Source: Avoscillospira_A sp052117125
GTDB lineage: Bacteria; Bacillota; Clostridia; Oscillospirales; Oscillospiraceae
Direction: 5' to 3'
Length of the DNA: 64,000 nucleotides
Assembly (NCBI RefSeq): GCF_052117125.1
Contig: NZ_JBQKJT010000011.1
Location: 1 to 64,000, forward strand
The position numbers and the translations under genes are program-made. This document shows positions 34,074-43,345 of the stretch, piece after piece. How positions within the stretch are numbered: the first letter of the stretch is position 1; each line of letters begins with the position of its first letter. The notes beneath the pieces are model-generated. The model did not search any database. It saw only the letters and a list, made by a program, of their open reading frames with translations, and had not been told where the DNA came from.

Positions 34074-35414
34074 ATGGTAAAAAAAGCAATTTTGTTGACA
34101 CTGCTGGCCTGTGCCATGGCGCTGGCCCTGTCCGGCTGCCTGTTTCAGGGTACGGAGGAGCTCTACGCCCTGCCCAAGCAGTCGGAGGAATACTACGAAC
34201 TGCAATCGGAGATTGAACTGCTGTTGACGGATCAGACCTCCTACGCCGCCCCCACCTCCGGCACCAACCAGCAGTCGGTACAGCTGGCCGACCTGGACGG
34301 CGATGCGGAGGACGAGGCCATTGTTTTCCTGCGGACCACCGGCGAAAAGCCTCTGCGGGCCTACATCTTTGACCGTATCGGTGAGGATTTTCGCAATGTG
34401 GCTGTCATTGAGGGCGACGGTAGCAGCTTTGCCAGTGTGGAATACGTACAGATCGACGGCCAGCCGGGTTTGGAAATGGTTCTGGGCCGCCAGATCAGCG
34501 ACCAGGTGCCCCAGGCCCTCAGCGTCTACGCGCTGCGGGATAACCGGGTGGTGGAGCTCATGAGCGCCAACTACAACGAGTACACCACGGTGGACCTGGA
34601 CCGGGACGGCAAGATGGACATTTTCCTGCTGCGGTTCAGTACAGAGGTCCGGTCCGGTGTGGCGGAGTATTACCACCATACGGGCAGCCAGATCGAGCGG
34701 GCTCCGGAGTCCCTGTTGTCCACCGGCGTGGAGAATGTCCGCCGCATCAGCACCGGCTATGTAGATACAGGCGTTCCAGCGGTGTTTGTGGCCAGTATGT
34801 ACGATGAAAACAGCGTGGTCACCGATATTTTTGCCCTGCGGAACGGAGCCTTTGTGAACATCACCGCCGAGGGGGCCAGCGGTACCAGCGCCCAGACGGT
34901 CCGCAACTACTACGTCTACGCCGCCGATATCGACAACGACGGCCTGATTGAATTGCCTCAGCCCAAGCAGCTGCCCCAGGCGGAGACGGCGGCGGAAGAC
35001 GAAGCCTACTGGCTCATCGATTGGTACCATCTGTCCATCGACGGCCAGCGGGAGAAGAAACTGACCACCTACCACAACTATTCCGGCGGATGGTTTCTGG
35101 TGCTGCCGGAGGAATGGGAGGACCAGCTGACGATCACCTACGATGCGGAAGAACAGGGTATTCACGGCTATACCTTCCACCAGTGGAAGGGCTACGGCCA
35201 AGAGGCGGAACCCATTTTCACCATTTACGCCTTGTCCGGCGATGACCGGAAGGCAGTGGCATCCAGCGATGGCCGCTTCCCGCTGGGCGACAAGGGCGAT
35301 GTGACTTACGCCGCGTCCTTCGGTACGTCGGAGTTGGCCGACGATCTGACGCAGGCGGATTTAGTGGGCATGTTCAAGTATATTCAGATTGACTGGAATT
35401 CCGGTGAGGTATAA
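34074..35414 (+). CDS. Lipoprotein with FG-GAP/VCBS-like Asp-rich repeats
   Basis: A 446-residue secreted lipoprotein of unknown role. The N-terminus MVKKAILLTLLACAMALALSGC is a lipoprotein signal with lipobox LSGC. Three Asp-rich turns resemble FG-GAP/VCBS calcium-binding loops: LADLDGDAEDEAIV, VDLDRDGKMDIFLL and ADIDNDGLIEL. These suggest a beta-propeller-like fold outside the membrane. It lies 14 nt upstream of a response regulator and a sensor kinase, so it may be an accessory sensor or ligand receptor for that system. The precise function is not known. Confidence 0.78.
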   Translation: MVKKAILLTLLACAMALALSGCLFQGTEELYALPKQSEEYYELQSEIELLLTDQTSYAAPTSGTNQQSVQLADLDGDAEDEAIVFLRTTGEKPLRAYIFDRIGEDFRNVAVIEGDGSSFASVEYVQIDGQPGLEMVLGRQISDQVPQALSVYALRDNRVVELMSANYNEYTTVDLDRDGKMDIFLLRFSTEVRSGVAEYYHHTGSQIERAPESLLSTGVENVRRISTGYVDTGVPAVFVASMYDENSVVTDIFALRNGAFVNITAEGASGTSAQTVRNYYVYAADIDNDGLIELPQPKQLPQAETAAEDEAYWLIDWYHLSIDGQREKKLTTYHNYSGGWFLVLPEEWEDQLTITYDAEEQGIHGYTFHQWKGYGQEAEPIFTIYALSGDDRKAVASSDGRFPLGDKGDVTYAASFGTSELADDLTQADLVGMFKYIQIDWNSGEV

Positions 35415-35428
35415 GGAGGAACAGGGAA

Positions 35429-36118
35429 ATGAAAAAGGTATTGATTATGGAGGATGAGGTCAGCATCCGCAGCTTTGTGGTCATCAATCTCAAGCGGGCC
35501 GGGTACGAGGCCATTGAGGCCAGCAACGGCGCAGAAGCCCTGGAGCAGCTGAAAAACAACCCGGACATTGGTGTTGCCATCCTCGATATCATGGTACCCG
35601 GCGATATGGATGGATTTGAGGTCTGCCGCACCATCCGCACCACCAACAAGTCCATTGGCATCATTATGCTGACGGCCCGGACCCAGGAGATGGATAAGGT
35701 CACGGGGCTGATGACTGGCGCCGACGACTATGTGACCAAGCCCTTTTCTCCGGCGGAGCTGACGGCCCGCATCGACGCCCTGTACCGCCGCATCGGCGGG
35801 GACGGCGGCGGGGACGGCACCGAGCAGCAGCAGGGACCCTTTGTCCTCAACACCCGCAACCGCACTTTGGACAAGAACGGCAAGCGCATCAAGCTGACCC
35901 AGGTGGAGTACTCCATCATGAAGCTGTTTATGCAGAATCCCGGCCGGGCTCTGTCCCGGGAGGATATCCTTACCAGCGTATGGGGCCGGGATTTTGACGG
36001 AGAATTGAAGATCGTGGATGTCAATATCCGGCGGCTGCGCATCAAGATCGAAGATGATACGGCCAACCCCACCTATATCACCACTGTGTGGGGCTTCGGC
36101 TATAAGTGGGGCGCGTGA
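35429..36118 (+). CDS. OmpR/PhoB-type response regulator
   Basis: A 229-residue response regulator. The receiver domain (about 1-120) has the acidic pair near residues 8-10 (MEDEV), phosphoacceptor Asp in AILDIMVPG, T in MLTART and Lys in YVTKPF. The C-terminal winged helix (about 130-229) contains LTQVEYSIMKLF and the wing sequence. AGGAGGAACAGGGAA precedes the ATG. It pairs with the sensor kinase at 36153. The target regulon is unknown. Confidence 0.92.
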   Translation: MKKVLIMEDEVSIRSFVVINLKRAGYEAIEASNGAEALEQLKNNPDIGVAILDIMVPGDMDGFEVCRTIRTTNKSIGIIMLTARTQEMDKVTGLMTGADDYVTKPFSPAELTARIDALYRRIGGDGGGDGTEQQQGPFVLNTRNRTLDKNGKRIKLTQVEYSIMKLFMQNPGRALSREDILTSVWGRDFDGELKIVDVNIRRLRIKIEDDTANPTYITTVWGFGYKWGA

Positions 36119-36152
36119 CGGCCCATAGAATGGAGAGAAGGGAGGGGACCGG

Positions 36153-37571
36153 ATGAAAAAGATAGCCGGCATCCAGAAACGCTGGATTGTCAACAACCTC
36201 AGTATTGTCATTCTGCTGGTGATTGTCTGCATTGTCGTCGTGTCCCTGTCCTTCACCACCTACTACTATTCCAGCATGCAGTCGGGATTGGAGTCCAAGG
36301 CCAAGACCACCACGGACTTTTTCAGCAACTATATCGGCCAGAGCTATGGGGAGTATTACCAATCCTGCATACTGGTGGCCCAGACCTTTGAGGAAAAAGA
36401 TACGCTCGAGCTGCAATTTATCAACCTCAGCGGCCGCATTGTGGCGTCCTCCTATGGCCAATGGGGCGGTGCAGACCCACAGACGCCGGAAATCCAGGAA
36501 GCCATTGCCACCAAGGAAATGCGGCCCTATGTGGGTAAAAACCCCAGCACCGGCGAGCGGATTATGGCGGTGTCCAGTCCCATGATCTATACCAACGGCG
36601 AGGTCATCGGTGTTTTGCGCTTTGTCACCAGTCTGAAAAACGTGGACCGGCAGCTGATGATTATTACCGGGCTGGCGGTGCTGGTGGGATTGATCTTTAT
36701 CGGTCTCATTATGTACAGCAGTAAGTTTTTCATCCGCTCCATCATCGGCCCTGTGGCGGAGATCACCGCCACGGCCAAGCGCATCGCCGCCGGCAGCTAC
36801 GGCGTACAGATTCAAAAGAAATTCGACGATGAAATCGGTGAATTGGCCGATACCATCAATGACATGTCGGTGAAAATCGGCCAGACAGAGAAAATGCAGT
36901 CGGAGTTTGTGTCTTCTGTGTCCCACGAGCTGCGCACGCCCCTGACGGCCATTTCCGGCTGGGGGGAAACGCTGCTGTCGGCGGAGACCATGGACCCGGT
37001 GGAGACCCGTCGGGGCATGCTGATCATCCTCAGCGAGACCCGGCGGCTCACCGCCATGGTGGAAGAGCTGCTGGAGTTCACCCGTATGCAGGATGGCCGG
37101 TTCACCCTCAATGTGCAGCCTGCCGATCTCCGGGCGGAGTTTGAGGACACGGTCTTTATGTACGGCAGCCGCTTAAAACAGGAGGGTATCACGCTGGAAT
37201 ACCTGGAAAACGACGACGAAATTCCGGAGATTCCCTGTGACGTGGCACGGCTGCGGCAGGTGTTTCTCAATATTCTCGACAATGCCGCCAAGCACGGCGG
37301 CCAGGGACAGCGGATTACGGCGTCCATTTCCTATGAAGAGGGGTTTGTGGTCATTCGCATTCGGGACTTTGGGCCCGGTATCCCGGAGGACGAGCTGCCC
37401 CATGTGAAGATGAAATTCTACAAGGGCAGTTCCACGGCCCGCGGCAGCGGCATCGGTCTGGCAGTCTGTGAGGAGATTGTCACAATGCACGGCGGGACCC
37501 TGACCCTGGAAAACGCCGACGGCGGCGGCACCCTGGTGACGGTGCGCATTCCCGGCGGGGAAGCAGTATAA
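36153..37571 (+). CDS. Sensor histidine kinase
   Basis: A 472-residue membrane kinase. One helix at about 17-40, an extracellular segment of about 125 residues, a second helix at about 170-195, then HAMP (about 195-245), HisKA with phospho-His in SVSHELRTPLT, and a HATPase domain with NILDNAAKHGG, DFGPGIP and GSGIGLAV. GGGAGGGGACCGG precedes the ATG. The architecture is PhoR/WalK-like. It shares an operon with the lipoprotein and the response regulator. Confidence 0.93.
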   Translation: MKKIAGIQKRWIVNNLSIVILLVIVCIVVVSLSFTTYYYSSMQSGLESKAKTTTDFFSNYIGQSYGEYYQSCILVAQTFEEKDTLELQFINLSGRIVASSYGQWGGADPQTPEIQEAIATKEMRPYVGKNPSTGERIMAVSSPMIYTNGEVIGVLRFVTSLKNVDRQLMIITGLAVLVGLIFIGLIMYSSKFFIRSIIGPVAEITATAKRIAAGSYGVQIQKKFDDEIGELADTINDMSVKIGQTEKMQSEFVSSVSHELRTPLTAISGWGETLLSAETMDPVETRRGMLIILSETRRLTAMVEELLEFTRMQDGRFTLNVQPADLRAEFEDTVFMYGSRLKQEGITLEYLENDDEIPEIPCDVARLRQVFLNILDNAAKHGGQGQRITASISYEEGFVVIRIRDFGPGIPEDELPHVKMKFYKGSSTARGSGIGLAVCEEIVTMHGGTLTLENADGGGTLVTVRIPGGEAV

Positions 37572-37604
37572 ATCGAGCCGCTCCGGGCGGCGCAGGAGGC
37601 ATCC

Positions 37605-38570
37605 ATGGCAAAACAAAAGGAAACACAGGGCTGCTGTGAGCAGTTCAAAACATTGATCGGCGGACAGGCCCTGATTGAAGGCATTCTCATGCGGGGGCCA
37701 GACAAACAGGCCATTGTGGTTCGTTCCAAGGACGGCCTGGTAAAAAAGGTCGATGAGCTGAAGCTGACGAAAAAGCGTTCGGCCCTGGCCAGACTGCCGT
37801 TTATTCGCGGCATTTTCACCTTCGGCGGCTCCATGGTCAATGGTATTCGGGCGCTGCTGTTTTCTGCCGAGTATTTTCCCGAGGAGGAGGGCGGCAGCGG
37901 CGAACCTTCCAAGCTGGAACGCTGGATTGAACAGCATTTCGGATCGGAAAAACTGGAACAGTTTATTATCTATTCGGCGGCGGTTCTGGGCATTGGACTG
38001 TCGGTGGGACTGTTCATTCTGCTGCCCACCCTGATCAGCGGCTTGATTCCCGGCCTTTATGATAATCATATGGCCCGGAATCTGGTGGAGGGTCTGCTGA
38101 AAATTATCATTTTCATGGGGTACATGATTCTGGTGTCCCAGATGAAGGATATGAAACGGGTGTTCAGCTATCACGGTGCGGAACATAAAACCATCCGCTG
38201 CTACGAGGCCCGGCTGCCCCTGACCGTGGAGAACGTGCGGCCCATGTCCCGGTTCCATCCCCGCTGCGGTACCAGCTTCCTGTTGGTGGTGGTCTGTATC
38301 AGCATTCTCTGCGGCACAGCCATCCAGGTCAGCAATACGCTGCTGCGAATGGGCCTGCACCTGTTGATGCTACCGGTCATTGTGGGCATCAGCTATGAGA
38401 TCAACCGTTTTGCCGGCCGCCATGACAACTGGTTCACCCATATGCTGTCGGCTCCCGGTATGGCGATGCAGAAGTTTACCACCCAAGAGCCAGACGACTC
38501 CATGATCGAGGTGGCCATTGAGGCCATGCGGGAGGTCATTCCCGAACAGGAGGGAGAGGACCAGTGGTGA
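37605..38570 (+). CDS. DUF1385 (YqhQ-like) membrane protein
   Basis: A 321-residue protein of the DUF1385 family. IGGQALIEGILMRGP near residue 20 and YHGAEHKTIRCYE near 190 are its signatures, followed by MSRFHPRCGTSF. About four hydrophobic helices lie between residues 60 and 290. The function of this family is not established, but it is typically encoded next to prmC or ribosomal genes, as here. CAGGAGGCATCC precedes the ATG. Its end overlaps prmC. Confidence 0.85.
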   Translation: MAKQKETQGCCEQFKTLIGGQALIEGILMRGPDKQAIVVRSKDGLVKKVDELKLTKKRSALARLPFIRGIFTFGGSMVNGIRALLFSAEYFPEEEGGSGEPSKLERWIEQHFGSEKLEQFIIYSAAVLGIGLSVGLFILLPTLISGLIPGLYDNHMARNLVEGLLKIIIFMGYMILVSQMKDMKRVFSYHGAEHKTIRCYEARLPLTVENVRPMSRFHPRCGTSFLLVVVCISILCGTAIQVSNTLLRMGLHLLMLPVIVGISYEINRFAGRHDNWFTHMLSAPGMAMQKFTTQEPDDSMIEVAIEAMREVIPEQEGEDQW

Positions 38571-39436
38571 AAACATACAGTGAATTGTACCATGAGGTTC
38601 GACACGCCCTGTTTGAGACCCAGGGCGCCGACGCCTCCCAGATTGCACGGGAGTTGGTCTGCGCGGCCTCGGGCTTGCCCATTTCAGAGATTGTCTCCGG
38701 CCGCACCACCCACGCCGATACGGCGGCGACGCAGAAGCTGCAAAACTATGTGGAGCGGATTCAAAACGGGGAACCGCTGGCCTATGTATTGGGGGAATGG
38801 GATTTCTGCGGTATGACGCTGACCGTGACCCCGGATGTGCTGATTCCCCGGGATGACACCATGGCGGTCACGGAACTGGCTATGAAAAAAGCCATGTTTC
38901 TGTCTCAAAACCCGCGAATTCTGGATTTGTGCGCCGGCAGCGGGTGTATCGGCCTGGCCCTTGCCCACCGGGTCAAGGATGCCCGGGTGACCTTGGGTGA
39001 GCTGTCTCCGGCAGCCATCCGCGTGGCCAAGAAAAACATTGTGGACCAGCGGCTCACAGGCCGCGTCAACTGCATCACTGTCGACGCCATGAAACCGGCG
39101 TCGAAGTTTTTGGGCACCTTTGATATGATCGTGTCCAATCCGCCGTATGTCACCGATGCGGAGTACGAGCGGTTGGACCCGTCGGTAAGGGACTTTGAGC
39201 CCAAGATGGCCCTGGTGGGCGGCCCCGACGGCCTGGATTTCTATCGGGCCATCGTCAAGAATTTTTCGTCGGCGCTGAAGCCCGGCGGCTACCTCTGTTT
39301 CGAATTCGGCATGGGACAGCATGATGCTGTCCGGGAGATTTTGGAGCAGCACAGATACACTGTACTGCAAATGCGCGAGGACACGGGAAATATTATCCGC
39401 GCCGTGCTGGCACAGTACAAAGGAGAGGAAACATAA
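38564..39436 (+). CDS. prmC: Release factor glutamine methyltransferase
   Basis: A 290-residue SAM-dependent enzyme that methylates the Gln of the GGQ motif in peptide chain release factors. ILDLCAGSGCIGLALAH binds SAM, and the catalytic NPPY motif is in MIVSNPPYVTDAEY. The start is a GTG at 38564 following AGGAGG; a GTG at 38567 is an equal-frame alternative. It overlaps DUF1385 by 7 nt and abuts recA without a gap. Confidence 0.94.
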   Translation: MVKTYSELYHEVRHALFETQGADASQIARELVCAASGLPISEIVSGRTTHADTAATQKLQNYVERIQNGEPLAYVLGEWDFCGMTLTVTPDVLIPRDDTMAVTELAMKKAMFLSQNPRILDLCAGSGCIGLALAHRVKDARVTLGELSPAAIRVAKKNIVDQRLTGRVNCITVDAMKPASKFLGTFDMIVSNPPYVTDAEYERLDPSVRDFEPKMALVGGPDGLDFYRAIVKNFSSALKPGGYLCFEFGMGQHDAVREILEQHRYTVLQMREDTGNIIRAVLAQYKGEET

Positions 39437-40543
39437 ATGGCAAAGGCAAAAACCCCCTATGAGAGCCCCACGCCGGCCAGCGACAAGAAAAAGGCCCTGG
39501 AGACGGCTCTGCACCAGATTGAGAAGAATTTCGGCAAGGGCGCGGTGATGCGCCTGGGCGACAAGCCGGAAATGGTGGTGGATGCCATCCCCACCGGTTC
39601 TCTGGCGCTGGATGCCGCCCTGGGCATCGGTGGTGTGCCCCGCGGCCGGATCATTGAGATTTACGGCCCCGAGTCCTCTGGTAAAACCACCCTGGCTCTG
39701 CACATATTGGCCCAGGCCCAGAAAATGGGCGGCGAGGTGGCCTTTGTAGATGCGGAGCACGCGCTGGACCCGGAGTATGCGGCGGCCCTGGGCGTGGACA
39801 TTGATTCCATGCTGGTGTCCCAGCCGGACACCGGCGAACAGGCGTTGGAAATCACCGACGCGTTGGTGCGTTCCGGTGCGGTGGATGCCATCGTGGTGGA
39901 CTCCGTGGCGGCCCTGACGCCCCGGGCGGAAATTGAGGGTGAAATGGGCGACAGCTTTGTGGGCCTCCAGGCCCGTCTCATGTCTCAGGCATTGCGGAAG
40001 CTGGCCGGTACCATCGCAAAGACCAACTGCGTCGTCATTTTCATCAACCAGATTCGTTTGAAAATCGGCGTCATGTACGGCAACCCCGAAACCACCACCG
40101 GCGGTAACGCGCTGAAATTCTACGCTTCGGTGCGCATCGACATTCGTCGGGTGGAGGCCATCAAGGATGGCAGCGATATCATCGGCAACCGGACCCGGGC
40201 CAAGATCATCAAAAACAAGGTGGCGCCGCCGTTCCGGGAGGCCATCTTTGATATCATGTACGGCGAGGGCATTTCCAAATATGGTGAAATGATCGACTTG
40301 GGTGTGCAGCTGGAGCTGGTCCAGAAGAGCGGCAGCTGGTTCTCCATCGGCGAGGAGCGCATTGGCCAGGGCCGGGACAACGCCAAGCAGTATCTCATTG
40401 ACCATCCGGAACTGACGGAGCAGCTGGAAAAGGGCATCCGGGAGAACTTCTATAAACTCCAGGGCGCACGGCCCAGAACGCCGCTGCGTCCGGCGGAGAA
40501 ACCCGTGGACGTGAGCGCCGACGATTTCAACGATGAAGATTGA
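39437..40543 (+). CDS. recA: Recombinase RecA
   Basis: A 368-residue recombinase that drives homologous recombination and LexA autocleavage. Walker A is GPESSGKTT, with the conserved FIDAEHALDP-type segment and loop 2 FINQIRLKIGVMYGNPETTTGG. AAAGGAGAGG precedes the ATG, which follows the prmC stop directly. No LexA box was seen, and the gene lies within an operon. It overlaps recX by 11 nt. Confidence 0.98.
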   Translation: MAKAKTPYESPTPASDKKKALETALHQIEKNFGKGAVMRLGDKPEMVVDAIPTGSLALDAALGIGGVPRGRIIEIYGPESSGKTTLALHILAQAQKMGGEVAFVDAEHALDPEYAAALGVDIDSMLVSQPDTGEQALEITDALVRSGAVDAIVVDSVAALTPRAEIEGEMGDSFVGLQARLMSQALRKLAGTIAKTNCVVIFINQIRLKIGVMYGNPETTTGGNALKFYASVRIDIRRVEAIKDGSDIIGNRTRAKIIKNKVAPPFREAIFDIMYGEGISKYGEMIDLGVQLELVQKSGSWFSIGEERIGQGRDNAKQYLIDHPELTEQLEKGIRENFYKLQGARPRTPLRPAEKPVDVSADDFNDED

Positions 40544-41165
40544 GGCATTGCGGGAGCCGACGGTCCGGGGCGGACGGTACACCGTCACCCTGGACGACGG
40601 CCGCCGCCTGCGACTGGAACAGGCCACCGTGGGGGAGTTCTCCCTATATCCGGGCCGGGAAGTCACGGCGGAAGAGCTGGACCAAATTCGGGCTGCCAAT
40701 CAGCGGGCTTCAGCCAAGGCCCGGGCTGTCCGCATCATCTCCGCCACCAATGTGTCCAAAAAGGATTTGGAACGGCGACTGGTGCAAAAAGGAGAGACGC
40801 CGGAGCTGGCCTCCGAGGCCGTGCAATGGCTGACAGACCTGAACCTGCTGGACGATTTGCAGACGGCCCGGCAGCTGGCCCAGTCGGCAGCCCGCAAGGG
40901 CTATGGCGCCGCCCGTATCCGGCAGATTCTCTATCAGAAAGGCATCGACCGACAGTTGTGGGACGAGGCTATGGAGGAACTGCCGGAGCCGGATGACGCC
41001 ATTGACCGGTTTCTGCGATCCCGCTTCAAGGGGGAGAAGCCCGACGAGCGGGAAACGAAACGGGCTGTGGATGCCTTGCTGCGCCGCGGCCACCGCTGGG
41101 CGGATATCCGTTCGGCTATGGCGCGTTATACCGACGCGCTCAACGATATCATGGAGGAATTTTAA
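40533..41165 (+). CDS. recX: Regulatory protein RecX
   Basis: A 210-residue helical repeat protein that modulates RecA filaments. The RecX repeats are visible in SKKDLERRLVQKGETPELASEAVQWL, GYGAARIRQILYQKGI and ETKRAVDALLRRGHRWADIRSAM. Its start lies within the end of recA (11-nt overlap), the classical coupled arrangement. An N-terminal about 65-residue extension resembles that of other Firmicutes RecX proteins. Confidence 0.93.
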   Translation: MKIEALREPTVRGGRYTVTLDDGRRLRLEQATVGEFSLYPGREVTAEELDQIRAANQRASAKARAVRIISATNVSKKDLERRLVQKGETPELASEAVQWLTDLNLLDDLQTARQLAQSAARKGYGAARIRQILYQKGIDRQLWDEAMEELPEPDDAIDRFLRSRFKGEKPDERETKRAVDALLRRGHRWADIRSAMARYTDALNDIMEEF

Positions 41166-41166
41166 T

Positions 41167-42504
41167 ATGTCCTATTCCGTTGGTTTTGTGTCCCTGGGCT
41201 GTGCCAAGAACCAGGTCAACACGGAGCAAATGATCTATTTGCTGCGGGAGGCCGGCTATTCCATTTCCGAGGTCCCCGATCAAGTGGATTTGGCGGTCAT
41301 CAACACCTGCGGCTTTATTGACGCGGCGAAATCCGAGGCCATCGAGAACATCCTGCTGCTGGCCCAGGCCAAGGCAGAGGGCCGCGTGGGCAAGATTCTG
41401 GTGACGGGCTGTCTCAGCCAGCGCTACCAGTCGGAGATTCTGGAAGAGATGCCCGAGGTGGACGGCGTCCTTGGTACCGGCAGCTACAGCGATATTGTGG
41501 AGGCCGCCAACCGGGTTCTGGACGGGGAGGAGCATCTGCAATTCTTCGGCAACATCAATGAGACTGAGGAACCGCAGCGGATTCTCACCACGCCGGAGCA
41601 CTATGCCTATCTGCGGATTGCCGAGGGCTGCGACAACCACTGTGCCTTCTGCATCATCCCCAAGCTGCGGGGCAAGTACCGCAGCCGCCCCATGGAGGAA
41701 CTTATCGACGAGGCACGCTCCCTGGCGGCATCCGGCGTCAAGGAACTCATTGTCATCGCCCAGGATACCAGCCGCTACGGCATCGACCTGTATGGCGAGC
41801 GGCGTCTGGATGTGTTGTTGGAGGCCCTATGTAAAATCGAGGGCTTCACCTGGATTCGGATTCACTATCTGTACCCCGATGAGATGTCCGACAACCTCAT
41901 TGACGTCATCGCCCGGGAACCGAAGATTGTTAAATATCTTGATATTCCCATCCAGCATGTCAACGATGCCATTCTCAAGCGTATGAATCGCCGGGGCGAC
42001 CATGCGTATCTGGACCAGCTGTTTACGAAGCTGCGGGAGCGGATTCCGGGCCTGGTACTGCGGACCAGCCTTATTGCCGGTCTGCCTGGCGAGGGCGAAG
42101 CGGAGTTTGAGGAGCTGTGTAACTTCCTGCGCAAACACAAGCTGGAGCGCGTCGGCGCGTTTGTGTTCTCTCCCGAGGAGGGCACCGCCGCCGCCCGCAT
42201 GGAGTACCCTCCCACGGAGGTGGCTCAGCAGCGGGCCGAGTTCCTGGCGGAACTGGAATCCCGTGTCATCGACGAGTACCACGACAGCCGCATGGGCCAG
42301 AAGGAGTTGGTGCTCTGCGAGGGCTACAGCGAAGAGGACGAGGCATACTTCGGCCGCAGCTACGCCGAGTCCCCCGACATTGACGGGAAAATATGGTTCA
42401 CCTCGGAAACACCGGTGGTCCCCGGCCAGTTTGTCACCGTGGAACTGGAGGACGTGGTGGACGGCGAGCCGGTGGGCACCGTCTGTGAGGAGGAAACACT
42501 GTGA
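41167..42504 (+). CDS. rimO: Ribosomal protein S12 methylthiotransferase
   Basis: A 445-residue radical-SAM enzyme that adds a methylthio group to an Asp of ribosomal protein S12. The N-terminal UPF0004 domain has SLGCAKNQVNTE and INTCGFIDAAKSEAI (Cys ligands), the radical-SAM motif is CDNHCAFCIIP, and a TRAM domain ends the protein. ALDYP-type loops favour RimO over MiaB. The ATG at 41167 was chosen because GGAGGA precedes it; the frame is open further upstream inside recX. Its GTGA end overlaps pgsA. Confidence 0.95.
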   Translation: MSYSVGFVSLGCAKNQVNTEQMIYLLREAGYSISEVPDQVDLAVINTCGFIDAAKSEAIENILLLAQAKAEGRVGKILVTGCLSQRYQSEILEEMPEVDGVLGTGSYSDIVEAANRVLDGEEHLQFFGNINETEEPQRILTTPEHYAYLRIAEGCDNHCAFCIIPKLRGKYRSRPMEELIDEARSLAASGVKELIVIAQDTSRYGIDLYGERRLDVLLEALCKIEGFTWIRIHYLYPDEMSDNLIDVIAREPKIVKYLDIPIQHVNDAILKRMNRRGDHAYLDQLFTKLRERIPGLVLRTSLIAGLPGEGEAEFEELCNFLRKHKLERVGAFVFSPEEGTAAARMEYPPTEVAQQRAEFLAELESRVIDEYHDSRMGQKELVLCEGYSEEDEAYFGRSYAESPDIDGKIWFTSETPVVPGQFVTVELEDVVDGEPVGTVCEEETL

Positions 42505-43013
42505 CAACTGCATCCAAATTGACGCTGCTGCGTGTCGTCATGATTCCGGCTTTTATGGCCGTCTTCCTGCTGGGCTATCATTGGGCGGCCCTGGCCATCT
42601 TTATTCTGGCCAGCGTTACCGACTTTGTGGACGGCTATGTAGCCCGCCACTACAACCAGGTCAGCGACTTCGGCAAATTCCTGGACCCTCTGGCCGATAA
42701 GCTGCTGGTGACTTCCGCCATGCTGATTTTTGTCCAGTGGGGAAGAATGCCTTCCTGGGCTGTTATGCTGGTGCTGACGCGGGAATTTGCCATCAGCGGT
42801 CTGCGGATGGTGGCGGCTTCCAAGGGTACCGTCATGGCCGCTGCCTGGAGCGGCAAGATCAAGACGGCCAGCACCATGGTGGGGCTGTGTTTGATGATGG
42901 TCTTTATGAACACACCGCTGCTGGATACCGTTGTCACCTGGGTCATTGTAGTGACCACTCTGTACTCCGGTATTGAGTATTTCGTCAAGAACTGGAAGTG
43001 CCTTGGCCTCTAA
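42501..43013 (+). CDS. pgsA: CDP-diacylglycerol--glycerol-3-phosphate phosphatidyltransferase
   Basis: A 170-residue membrane enzyme that makes phosphatidylglycerol phosphate. The CDP-alcohol phosphotransferase motif is FVDGYVARHYNQVSDFGKFLDPLADK (DG..AR....G..D...D). Four to five helices are predicted. The GTG start at 42501 overlaps the rimO stop and follows GAGGAGG. It is the last gene of the DUF1385-prmC-recA-recX-rimO-pgsA cluster. Confidence 0.95.
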   Translation: MTTASKLTLLRVVMIPAFMAVFLLGYHWAALAIFILASVTDFVDGYVARHYNQVSDFGKFLDPLADKLLVTSAMLIFVQWGRMPSWAVMLVLTREFAISGLRMVAASKGTVMAAAWSGKIKTASTMVGLCLMMVFMNTPLLDTVVTWVIVVTTLYSGIEYFVKNWKCLGL

Positions 43014-43062
43014 GGAACAATATCAAACCATGGTGTCTGCTGCCCGAAAACAGGAATGACTC

Positions 43063-43091
43063 TTGACACCTTTTACGATTGATGGTAATAT
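43063..43091 (+). promoter_or_regulatory. Promoter of the cysE-cysS T-box operon
   Basis: TTGACA (43063-43068), 17-bp spacer, TAATAT (43086-43091). Confidence 0.7.
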
Positions 43092-43097
43092 ACTGAT

Positions 43098-43320
43098 ACT
43101 GAATTGAATATCGCGTTGATCGAAAAGAGTAACGGCAACGAAGCGATAGAGAATCTCCGTCATCGGCTGGAAGCGGAGAGCGTGGACTGCTGTGAACGTG
43201 CGTTCGGGAGCGAGGGGAGACCCCGTCAGGGCTGCGTTATGCCCAAAGTAAGAAATCAGAGTGGAACCGCGAGCAATTCCTGCCCGCCTCTTGAGAACTT
43301 GTTCAAGAGGCGGGCATTTT
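43098..43320 (+). promoter_or_regulatory. T-box leader (cysteine type) upstream of cysE
   Basis: The conserved T-box element AGAGTGGAACCGCG is at 43258-43271, with an antiterminator 3' arm ATTCC just after it. A strong terminator follows at 43281-43320. Upstream hairpins include TCTCCG/CGGAGA (43155-43179), GGGG/CCCC and GGGC/GCCC. The bulge UGGA would pair with a tRNA ending UCCA, i.e. discriminator U73, as in tRNA-Cys. Two TGC triplets at 43188-43190 and 43199-43201 are specifier candidates. Uncharged tRNA-Cys should favour read-through into cysE-cysS. Confidence 0.9.
43281..43320 (+). terminator. T-box-controlled terminator
   Basis: TGCCCGCCTCTTGA pairs perfectly with TCAAGAGGCGGGCA around eight bases, followed by TTTTG. 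Confidence 0.92.
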
Positions 43321-43345
43321 GTATGCGGCGATCGGGGAGGACTTT

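Noticed and set aside
35429..37571. Possibility that the two-component system is PhoPR or WalKR.
   Set aside because: Architecture fits either, but no diagnostic neighbour (yycH, phoU, pst) is present, so no specific name is given.
38684..40699. 671-residue minus-strand frame across prmC, recA and recX.
   Set aside because: Antisense to recA, which is unambiguous.
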